Positions 34,481-40,364 of a stretch of DNA of 53,773 bases are shown here, one piece after another; positions within the stretch are counted from its first letter, which is position 1; the number at the start of each line of letters is the position of its first letter. The translations under genes were made by a program, and so were the position numbers. Below the pieces are notes generated by a model, which saw only the letters and a list, made by a program, of their open reading frames with translations, was not told the origin of the DNA and did no database searches. Origin of the DNA: CALXOJ01 sp034120015 (lineage in GTDB: Bacteria; Spirochaetota; Spirochaetia; JAFGXN01); the NCBI GenBank assembly GCA_034120015.1, contig JAXEIF010000003.1, positions 1-53,773 on the forward strand. Direction: 5' to 3'.

Positions 34481-35572
34481 TCAATCCGGTAATTCGGCTT
34501 TCTGCGGCATACCGGTTATCCGCGGCGTCCGGGCCCCGCATCCGAACTCACCTGCCGTTTCCAGACCCCATGAATAGAGCCTTCGGTCGGAAAGCAGCAC
34601 GTGCAGGCAGTCGTGACCGCCGTAAACTTTCCGAACCGACCGACGTCCGAACATCGAAATATCGACGGGCAAAGGGATTGCCGATTCGAGCCCGATACGG
34701 TAACCGGAACCGAAAACCCCGCCGATATTGCGCCCCCAAACGAACAGCCGCCCGTCTCCGGTGACGGCCGCCGTATGCCCGGCTCCGGCAGCCAGCGATA
34801 CAACGTCCGACAGCAATCCGCTGCCGTCCGGAGATACAACCCCACACGGTCGCGGTTCATCCCCGAAACGGCCCGTTCCGAGCCGGCCGTCGCCGCCGCT
34901 TCCCCATGCCGATACGGTTCCGTCGCGATGCAAAACCGCGATATGGCGGCAGCCGCAGACAACCGCCTGCGCGTCGCCGATGCCTTCCGCCCGAACCGGT
35001 TTGTCGCTGACCGTCTCCGTTCCGGGCAGCCGCCCCCAAACGAAAACGCACCCGTCCTCACCGGGAGCCGCCGCAAAATCGTAGCCGCAAACCGCAGCCG
35101 TCAACCGCGTTTCGGCCGCATCACCGGGTTCGACAACGGCCGCACGCAAACAGCCGTCCGTCGCAGTTTCCCCTCCTTCGCCGACACCGTCGGTCTCACC
35201 CCACCGGTAGAGGCGGCCGGAAGCAGTCAGTGCCGCCGAAAAAAGGTCGCCGACAGCCGCATCCGTCACTTTTTCGCCGCGGGGAAAGACAACCTCTTTC
35301 GGATTGACGGCAACGCACCGCGGAGCGGTCTCAGCATCCCCCGGCATCGGACCGCCGCTCCACGTAAAAAGGCGGCCGTCCGTCGTAACGGCGGCGCACC
35401 GGTCGGCACCCGCCGCCGCACGGATTACGGGCGGCAGCTGCGGCACTTCGACAAACCGGCTTACATACTCATTCCCCTCCAGAAAGGTCTGTCCGCAAAT
35501 AAACAGCTGTCCCCGTTCATCGATTGCCGTCAGAGAAAAACCGGTCGGCGACGCCTCAAAGCGCATCGACAA
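34481..35572 (-). CDS. RCC1-repeat (beta-propeller) protein
   Basis: About 363 residues from a TTG at 35572, chosen because AGGAG is 7 nt upstream. Six or seven RCC1-type blades: AAVTTDGRLFTWSGG, AALTASGRLYRWGE, AAAPGEDGCVFVWGR, AVLHRDGTVSAWGSGGDGRL, AAVTGDGRLFVWGRN, HVLLSDRRLYSWGLE. No signal peptide, so it is probably cytoplasmic. A long opposite-strand frame (34601-35671) is a G+C-driven shadow. The role is unknown. Confidence 0.82.
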   Translation of the reverse strand: MSMRFEASPTGFSLTAIDERGQLFICGQTFLEGNEYVSRFVEVPQLPPVIRAAAGADRCAAVTTDGRLFTWSGGPMPGDAETAPRCVAVNPKEVVFPRGEKVTDAAVGDLFSAALTASGRLYRWGETDGVGEGGETATDGCLRAAVVEPGDAAETRLTAAVCGYDFAAAPGEDGCVFVWGRLPGTETVSDKPVRAEGIGDAQAVVCGCRHIAVLHRDGTVSAWGSGGDGRLGTGRFGDEPRPCGVVSPDGSGLLSDVVSLAAGAGHTAAVTGDGRLFVWGRNIGGVFGSGYRIGLESAIPLPVDISMFGRRSVRKVYGGHDCLHVLLSDRRLYSWGLETAGEFGCGARTPRITGMPQKAELPD

Positions 35573-35780
35573 AGACAGGCTCCTGCTCACAGACGTTTTT
35601 TTCGTTTTTTTCGCCGGTCTCTTCCTCCGGATCGCCGCCGAAAGAATACGGTCCCCATGGACTGTGTATAATCGGTTCTGCCTCTATCATTTCTTTTACC
35701 TTTTTGAACACATACACACCGGCAGCTGCCACCACCCCGGTGCCTAACGCTAACCCGGCTATTTTCAGTATCTTATCCAT
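35556..35780 (-). CDS. Small membrane-anchored protein
   Basis: 74 residues. One membrane segment (ILKIAGLALGTGVVAAAGVYVF) followed by KKVKEM and an acidic tail. GGAGG-type site before the ATG. The end overlaps the RCC1 gene start by 17 nt, so the two are coupled. No family is recognised. Confidence 0.65.
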   Translation of the reverse strand: MDKILKIAGLALGTGVVAAAGVYVFKKVKEMIEAEPIIHSPWGPYSFGGDPEEETGEKNEKNVCEQEPVFVDAL

Positions 35781-35906
35781 AAAACCTCCTCTCCCGAACG
35801 GGAGTTTTCCGCTTCCGCTTTCATTTGATAATTTACTTTAAGGCAGGGAGTATGACGTACAATGGCAGAGTGAAAAAATATTTTCTTTTTTTGAAAAATT
35901 CTCTTC

Positions 35907-35934
35907 TTGAAAAAACAGAGGGATATGATAATAT
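35907..35934 (+). promoter_or_regulatory. Promoter of the lyxose isomerase gene
   Basis: TTGAAA at 35907-35912, 16-nt spacer, TAATAT at 35929-35934. A 5' leader of about 25 nt carries CAGGAG before the ATG at 35967. Confidence 0.6.
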
Positions 35935-35966
35935 GATGATATCAGAAAACGATCAGGAGAATCTCA

Positions 35967-36650
35967 ATGAAACGATCGGAAATCAACGCCGTTATCAAAC
36001 GATTTGAAACACTTTTGGCAGAACACCGCTTCGAACTGCCCCCCTTTCTCGCACTGACACCGGACGAATGGCAGACCAAAGGAAGCGAATACGACGAAAT
36101 CCGCGATAACCAGCTCGGGTGGGATGTGACCGATTACGACATGGGAAATTACCGCAAATTGGGACTGGCCCTCATTACGCTGCGTAACGGGAATGCCCGC
36201 AACCCGAAATATACAAAATCGTACGCCGAAAAGATTATGATGCTGGAACCGGGGCAGGTCTCGCCGATGCATTTTCACTGGAGCAAAATGGAAGATATTA
36301 TCAACCGCGGAGGCGGAACGGTTTCTTTCCGGCTCTACAATGCCGATGAAAACGACGGTCTTGCCGCAACCGATGTTCCGGTCTACCGTGACGGTCTCTG
36401 CTATACGGTGCCCGCAGGCAGTGTCGTATCCCTGAAACCGGGCGAAAGTCTGACCCTTTACCCGCGCTGCTACCACGAATTTTTTGTCGCCGAAGAAAGC
36501 GGCCCTGTTCTCATCGGCGAAGTCTCGATGTGCAACGACGACAACACCGACAACCGCTTCTACGAGCCGCTGGGCCGTTTTCCGACGGTGGAAGAAGACG
36601 AACCGGCTTATCGGCTTTTATGCACGGAATATCCGAAAGCCGCGCGGTAA
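35967..36650 (+). CDS. D-lyxose isomerase
   Basis: 227 residues, the same length as the E. coli O157 D-lyxose isomerase, which it resembles throughout from memory: MKRSEINAVI, LGWDVTDYDM, LITLRNGNA, YAEKIMMLEPGQVSPMHFHW, EDIINRGGG, RFYEPLGRF. It is a cupin with metal ligands in HFHW and a later Glu/His. It interconverts D-lyxose and D-xylulose (also D-mannose and D-fructose in some members). CAGGAG precedes the ATG. It stands alone between unrelated genes. Confidence 0.93.
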   Translation: MKRSEINAVIKRFETLLAEHRFELPPFLALTPDEWQTKGSEYDEIRDNQLGWDVTDYDMGNYRKLGLALITLRNGNARNPKYTKSYAEKIMMLEPGQVSPMHFHWSKMEDIINRGGGTVSFRLYNADENDGLAATDVPVYRDGLCYTVPAGSVVSLKPGESLTLYPRCYHEFFVAEESGPVLIGEVSMCNDDNTDNRFYEPLGRFPTVEEDEPAYRLLCTEYPKAAR

Positions 36651-36757
36651 AATTTTCACAGTCAGAAAATTGCCGTTTCAGAGTCAGAAAAAAATTTTTC
36701 ACAGTCACAAACGGATGCTTTGTGACTGTGAAACAGGTCAGTTTCAGACCGTTTTTT
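36651..36757 (+). repeat. Repeated TTTCAxAGTCA units with a perfect 15-bp hairpin
   Basis: Three direct copies of TTTCAxAGTCAxAAA lie at about 36655, 36675 and 36697. The third pairs perfectly with an inverted copy at 36719-36733 (15-bp stem, 7-nt loop). A short GGTC-GACC stem followed by T6 ends at 36757 and may serve as the terminator of the isomerase gene. The region is AT-rich and has no coding frame. Confidence 0.6.
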
Positions 36758-36829
36758 GATCTTTAAATTATACAGAAAATTAAAATTCGATTATATACCG
36801 AAAACCCTTTATATGTCATATCAGATGTG

Positions 36830-36835
36830 TATAAT
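36830..36835 (+). promoter_or_regulatory. Putative -10 element upstream of the HU-like gene
   Basis: TATAAT at 36830-36835. The -35 (CTTTAT, 17 nt upstream) is weak. The resulting leader of about 105 nt could fold (GAAGC...GCTTC) before the AAGGAG ribosome binding site. Confidence 0.4.
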
Positions 36836-36943
36836 AGACGTATCGCCATCGGGAAGCAGGCCGACAGACCGCTTCGACGATGATAAACCAGACAGTCGAA
36901 AAAACGACGCAGGAGGTTGAATCGACTTAGTAAGGAGTTCAAT

Positions 36944-37318
36944 ATGTTTTATAGTATCAGAGAAAAGCAAAATCCGTTGGACAGAACGGAGAGTCAATTT
37001 TATGCGGTTCCCGTATGGAACGGGAAAATCGAGCTGCGCGATCTCGCGCAGGAAATAGCGGAACTTTGTACGCTGACGGAAGCCGATGTGGCGGCTGTTT
37101 TGGAAAGTTTTCTTTCCCGAATCCCGCCACACCTGATGAGAGGATCTGTTATCTGCCTCGGCGATTTCGGTTCTTTTCGTCTCTCCTTTCGCAGCAAAGG
37201 AAGCCGCACCATAGAGGAGGTCTCATCGGAAGATATTCACAATGTCAGAATTGTTTTTCGTGCCCGACCGGAATTAAAACACCGTGTCAGCCGTGTTAAG
37301 TTTACCAAAAAGAGCTGA
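36944..37318 (+). CDS. HU-like DNA-binding protein
   Basis: 124 residues from ATG 36944 (AAGGAG 6 nt upstream); a TTG at 36917 abuts another GGAGG and is less likely. Layout FYAVPVWNGKIELRDLAQEI, then LTEADVAAVLESFLSRIPPHL, GSVICLGDFGSFRLSFRSKG and RIVFRARPEL. This is the layout of the HU-related family common in Bacteroidetes (TIGR01201-like), not classical HU; it lacks the N-terminal MNKxELI start. Expected to bind and bend DNA. Family placement is from memory, and transfer from Bacteroidetes is possible. Confidence 0.75.
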   Translation: MFYSIREKQNPLDRTESQFYAVPVWNGKIELRDLAQEIAELCTLTEADVAAVLESFLSRIPPHLMRGSVICLGDFGSFRLSFRSKGSRTIEEVSSEDIHNVRIVFRARPELKHRVSRVKFTKKS

Positions 37319-37704
37319 TTCGGGTAACATCCCGAACCCATGAAAATCGATACCGATAAAGCACGATTTCCGCCCGGGGCTTTAACCCGGTAAACATTAA
37401 GAGAAATCGTCCTACCATGAATGAAACCCGATCCCCGCAGGCTGTCGGACAGCAGGATTCGGAATAGCGAACTGTTAAATAAGTACGGCCGTTTTCATCT
37501 TAAAAATAACGACGCCGTAACGGAGACTTATGATAATCATGCTTTGCCCCCGATCGGGAGTCAAAGCCGGAAACTCTGCCTGTCAGAGTCTTAAGTCTGA
37601 GTTTAAGAGAGGGGACCCGTCTCCCGCAAGGGACTCCTGCCTCCCCCGTTCATTCTACAATATACGTATATTACCAATTTGATTAATTATTTTAGCTGAA
37701 GCTG
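37319..37704 (+). ncRNA. Hairpin-rich noncoding region, candidate structured RNA
   Basis: No credible gene on either strand. Plus-strand complementary segments follow one another: TTCGGG/CCCGAA (from 37319), ACGATTTC/GAAATCGT enclosing CCGGG/CCCGG (37362-37410), GCTGT/ACAGC inside CCGATCC/GGATTCGG, ACGGC-CGTT/AACG-GCCGT (37484-37518), GCTTTG/CAAAGC (37541-37567), ACTCTG/CAGAGT (37572-37588), CTTAA/TTAAG and TCCC-GCAA-GGGA near 37620. An intrinsic terminator follows. The density suggests a folded RNA made with, or after, the HU-like gene. I could not match it to tmRNA, RNase P, SRP or intron cores. Confidence 0.5.
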
Positions 37705-37729
37705 CCCCTCCGGAAACGGAGGGGTTTTT
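37705..37729 (+). terminator. Strong intrinsic terminator
   Basis: CCCCTCCG-GAAA-CGGAGGGG followed by TTTTT. Eight G:C-rich pairs and a GNRA tetraloop. It is oriented for the plus strand although no plus-strand gene lies between the HU-like gene and this site. Confidence 0.9.
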
Positions 37730-37753
37730 GGTTAATACAAACGGCTCAAAAGG

Positions 37754-38101
37754 TCACTGTTTGTTTTCGCGTTTTTTGATTTCTTCCATCAGTAATTTGA
37801 TGGCCAATCCGACAATACCGGCATCGTCGGTTAAACCCAAAACGGGAATAACATCGGGAATGGCATCGATAGGCGAAACCACATAAAGAAGAGCCGCAAT
37901 AGCAATCGCTTTCGCGCCTTTTGCCGCCGCCGGATCTTTCATGATCTCCCAGAGGATCTGAATCTTGTCCCAGATTTTCGCCAACGGTCCTTTATTGTAA
38001 CCGTTAATCTTGGAATTGATTTTGTCGACATCTTCCTGCGTGTAATTCTCTTGAAAAGACTGAAACATCTCTTCGGCTTTTTTTTCTTCGTTTTCGGTCA
38101 T
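37754..38101 (-). CDS. DUF1232 (YkvA-type) membrane protein
   Basis: 115 residues. Acidic helical N-terminus, then AKAIAIAALLYVVSPIDAIPDVIPVLGLTDD, which holds the DUF1232 hallmark YxxSPIDxIPDxIP..G..DD. Function unknown; such proteins are small inner-membrane proteins. AAGGAG precedes the ATG. It is the last gene of the minus-strand cluster but may not be part of the peptide system. Confidence 0.9.
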   Translation of the reverse strand: MTENEEKKAEEMFQSFQENYTQEDVDKINSKINGYNKGPLAKIWDKIQILWEIMKDPAAAKGAKAIAIAALLYVVSPIDAIPDVIPVLGLTDDAGIVGLAIKLLMEEIKKRENKQ

Positions 38102-38124
38102 GAATCACTCCTTTATATCTGCAA

Positions 38125-38439
38125 TCAGATAAAAAATTTGATAATTAATCCTACCAGGATTACGGCTGTTATGCAAAGCAAAAAAATTACGAGACGGTGT
38201 ATTTTTATGCCATGCAGAAATTGTTTCTCCCCGTTTTTTAATTTTTTGCGACCTTCTTCCAACTGACGAGATGCGAAAATAGTGAAAGGAAATCGATCGT
38301 ATTTCGCCAGTTGGACACGCCCCGCTTTCAGTCTGCTTCCGCCGTCATTAAGCTTTTTTCTGATTATCCGCTCTATTACGACAAGACAAATTAAAAAACT
38401 CAAAAAAAGAAATATTGCAATTATGTAAAATCCGAACAT
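38125..38439 (-). CDS. Small two-pass membrane protein of the peptide cluster
   Basis: 104 residues. Membrane segments at about 4-24 and 82-103, separated by a basic loop (RIIRKKLNDGGSRLKAGR, EGRKKLKNGEKQFLHG). No family is recognised. It starts 30 nt after the preceding gene, in the same direction and with similarly AT-rich sequence, so export or immunity is possible but unproven. Confidence 0.65.
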   Translation of the reverse strand: MFGFYIIAIFLFLSFLICLVVIERIIRKKLNDGGSRLKAGRVQLAKYDRFPFTIFASRQLEEGRKKLKNGEKQFLHGIKIHRLVIFLLCITAVILVGLIIKFFI

Positions 38440-38469
38440 TCTCTTTTCTTTATAAATTCTGGAATTGAA

Positions 38470-38892
38470 TTATTGTTCCAAATCCACATCTCCGGTTTTG
38501 GGATTGACGTGTACTTTTTTGTATTTTTTGAGCATTTCCATCAAATCCTTGGATGTAAGACCTATTCCCAATCCGATAAACGCACCGATCAGTCCGGCAC
38601 CAACCAAAGACATACTGACAGTAATTGTTCCGGCCGCTGCTGTTCCGGCTGCAAAAGAAAGTGCGGAGACTCCCAATGATGCACCACCTGTAAACGGAGC
38701 GGCAACTATTCCCGCAAGCACACCGGCTCCGGCAAGAATACCGCTCCCGATTCCAATCTTTTTCTTTAATTTCTTTTGAGAAATTGCTTTTTTGACAACT
38801 TCTGCCATTTCATCCTTAAAAATAATTTTATCGGGACAAATTTCAACAGCTCTCTTAAAATCTTCTTTCGTCCGAACAATCATTTCACTCAT
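38470..38892 (-). CDS. Gly/Ala-rich membrane protein with shared N-terminal domain
   Basis: 140 residues. N-terminal 35 residues MIVRTKEDFKRAVEICPDKI and the following IFKDEMAEVVKKAI resemble the start of the upstream gene product (MDELIVKNQSDFEQLEKILP, VAFESGLKKDIQK). A long Gly/Ala-rich hydrophobic stretch with two or three helices follows (about 46-112), and the tail has LKKYKKVHVNPKTGDVDLEQ. Candidate self-protection or export protein. Its ATG overlaps the upstream stop by 4 nt. Confidence 0.68.
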   Translation of the reverse strand: MSEMIVRTKEDFKRAVEICPDKIIFKDEMAEVVKKAISQKKLKKKIGIGSGILAGAGVLAGIVAAPFTGGASLGVSALSFAAGTAAAGTITVSMSLVGAGLIGAFIGLGIGLTSKDLMEMLKKYKKVHVNPKTGDVDLEQ

Positions 38893-39314
38893 ATTCTTTT
38901 CCTCTTTTCTTTTTTCCTTACCAGATAAACATATTCGGTATCAGATTTTTCTATCTTATATTTGGACAACACTTTTGAAAGTCGAAAAGGTTGGATAGAA
39001 AATATTTTACCGAGTCGGCGAGCTGCTTTTATCTTAACATAATTGATAATTAGTGAAAGCAAAGTGACACAAAAGACAAAACCGATCATACAGCCGGAAA
39101 CAATCATAACCTTAGAATAAGGAACGAAAAAAACCATTAAAGCCGATATAACAAACAGCAAAAATAAAAATAAAGAAGACAATCTTAAAGGCCAATTGGT
39201 TCTTGTATTTTTTTGAATATCCTTTTTTAATCCGCTCTCAAAAGCGACCCGTTCCGGCAGTATTTTTTCTAACTGTTCGAAATCGCTTTGATTTTTAACA
39301 ATTAATTCGTCCAT
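38889..39314 (-). CDS. Two-pass membrane protein with shared N-terminal domain
   Basis: 141 residues. N-terminal domain as in the next gene, then membrane segments at about 47-66 and 70-92 (LFLFLLFVISALMVFFVPYS, VMIVSGCMIGFVFCVTLLSL), then a basic tail with LSKYKIEKSDTEYVYLVRKK. Strongly AT-rich codon use. It overlaps the YkgJ-type gene by 13 nt and the next gene by 4 nt, so all three are translationally coupled. No known family. Confidence 0.66.
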   Translation of the reverse strand: MDELIVKNQSDFEQLEKILPERVAFESGLKKDIQKNTRTNWPLRLSSLFLFLLFVISALMVFFVPYSKVMIVSGCMIGFVFCVTLLSLIINYVKIKAARRLGKIFSIQPFRLSKVLSKYKIEKSDTEYVYLVRKKEKRKRI

Positions 39315-39568
39315 TCTTTCTCCTTTAGTTTCATGATATCCCGACAGGATGCCTTAACTTTTTCGTAAAAAACATCCCACGGTAATGTTTGAAAATATTT
39401 TTTCCACAGTAACTCGGCATTACACACATCCGGTCTGTTCTCGTATATTTGGCACAGATTGTCTTTTAAAAAACGACAGACTCCGTTACCCGAATCATAT
39501 TTTTTTAATTCCGTTATTCCCGAAATATGACGACAACATTCTCCGCATCGAATGCAGTAATCAGTCAT
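39302..39568 (-). CDS. YkgJ-type cysteine-cluster protein
   Basis: 88 residues. CIRCGECCRHIS (four Cys in 5-12), then GVCRFLKDNLCQIYENRPDVC; the C-x2-C-x2-CC ... C-x-F-L-x5-C-x-I-Y-x3-R-P-x2-C pattern is the YkgJ (zinc- or Fe-S-binding) family. Such proteins occur beside several peptide-modifying radical SAM enzymes. Here it overlaps the PqqD-like gene by 8 nt and follows the precursor genes, so it is probably a maturation partner. GAGGA precedes the ATG. Confidence 0.88.
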   Translation of the reverse strand: MTDYCIRCGECCRHISGITELKKYDSGNGVCRFLKDNLCQIYENRPDVCNAELLWKKYFQTLPWDVFYEKVKASCRDIMKLKEKEWTN

Positions 39569-39863
39569 GAATCCTCTTTTCCTTTAACTTAATTAAACGC
39601 TTCCACTGCAAATCACGAATGAACGAAATAAAATCGTTCTGGATTGTCTCTCTATCGGCGTCGAATTCCGTTTCCAGAAGATTAACAATATCCGCTACCG
39701 TTCTCACACCGTCAATCTGAGATAGAAAATAATCCGAAGAGTTATCCAGAAAAACCTGTTCCAGATTGCGTTCAGAAATCAATATCGTATACTCCGAATC
39801 TTTTCTTCTCTTCAAATAAGTACATTGCGGAATTAATTGTAAAATACGTTTATCGCAAACCAT
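39561..39863 (-). CDS. PqqD-like peptide chaperone (RRE domain)
   Basis: 100 residues. PqqD-type winged helix: YTILISERNLEQVFLDNSSD, then FLSQIDGVRTVADIVNLLETEFDAD and IQNDFISFIRDLQWKRLIKL. PqqD-like proteins bind leader peptides and deliver them to the radical SAM enzyme. It lies 14 nt after the second precursor gene and overlaps the YkgJ-type gene. Confidence 0.87.
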   Translation of the reverse strand: MVCDKRILQLIPQCTYLKRRKDSEYTILISERNLEQVFLDNSSDYFLSQIDGVRTVADIVNLLETEFDADRETIQNDFISFIRDLQWKRLIKLKEKRIHD

Positions 39864-39877
39864 CCGTCACTCCGCCG

Positions 39878-40084
39878 TCAAATAAGAACCACCGGTTCAA
39901 GCGAATCGGAAGAAATAGCATTCCGAAAATCACCGTACTGTTTGACAGCTCTGGCAGCTGCAGTAGCGCTCACCGCTGCAACACCTACAGCTGTAGCTAC
40001 TGGAAGTGCAGCCACTACAGCCGCAGGAATTGCTGCTCGAATACCTTTCATAGAACATAAAACCGGTTTCTTATAGTGTTTCAT
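39878..40084 (-). CDS. Candidate RiPP precursor peptide B
   Basis: 68 residues. Leader MKHYKKPVLCSMKG with Y-x-x-P-x-L at 4-9; then an Ala/Val-rich hydrophobic block (about 17-47, AAIPAAVVAALPVATAVGVA) and a polar tail QYGDFRNAISSDSLEPVVLI. One Cys only (residue 10, in the leader), so thioether rings of sactipeptide type are not expected. AGGAG lies 11 nt before the ATG. It shares the start and overall layout with peptide A. Confidence 0.75.
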   Translation of the reverse strand: MKHYKKPVLCSMKGIRAAIPAAVVAALPVATAVGVAAVSATAAARAVKQYGDFRNAISSDSLEPVVLI

Positions 40085-40142
40085 AGTATGACATTCTCCT
40101 ACTCATATAATTTTTATGAAATAAAAATTTTTCTGTATATAT

Positions 40143-40355
40143 TCAGATATTTTCAACAGGGAGCAATACATCAACATCTTTTTCCGAACGCTTGTTCCCG
40201 ACAAGTAGTTTTGCCTGATGCGCTGCCATCGCAATGGGCATTGCTGCTGCTGAAATAGCTTGCGCCATTTCAGCTACTGCTGCTGCTGATAATGCCGGTA
40301 CAGCTGCATGGGATCTCGAAAGGGTAAATAATTTTGGTTTGTTGTACGTCTTCAT
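40143..40355 (-). CDS. Candidate RiPP precursor peptide A
   Basis: 70 residues. Leader MKTYNKPKLFTLSRSH with Y-x-x-P-x-L at 4-9; then an Ala/Met-rich block (about 17-48, PALSAAAVAEMAQAISAAAM) and a charged tail KRSEKDVDVLLPVENI. No Cys at all. AAGGAG precedes the ATG, which is 9 nt from the radical SAM gene stop. The modification cannot be predicted; epimerisation, C-C bonds or backbone excision remain open. Confidence 0.78.
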   Translation of the reverse strand: MKTYNKPKLFTLSRSHAAVPALSAAAVAEMAQAISAAAMPIAMAAHQAKLLVGNKRSEKDVDVLLPVENI

Positions 40356-40364
40356 AAAATCTCC

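Noticed and set aside
34601..35671. 356-codon plus-strand open frame opposite the RCC1 gene
   Set aside because: No family features, Arg/Pro-rich, no ribosome binding site; the minus frame has clear RCC1 repeats.
36655..36757. CRISPR-like array
   Set aside because: Copies are only about 15 nt, irregularly spaced and few; one is inverted.
37319..37740. tmRNA, RNase P RNA, SRP RNA, or group I/II intron
   Set aside because: No tRNA-like ends or tag frame ending in ALA, no RNase P P4 sequence, no intron core or domain V motif could be found.
39878..40355. Sactipeptide or ranthipeptide precursors
   Set aside because: The cores contain no Cys, so Cys-to-carbon thioethers are not possible.
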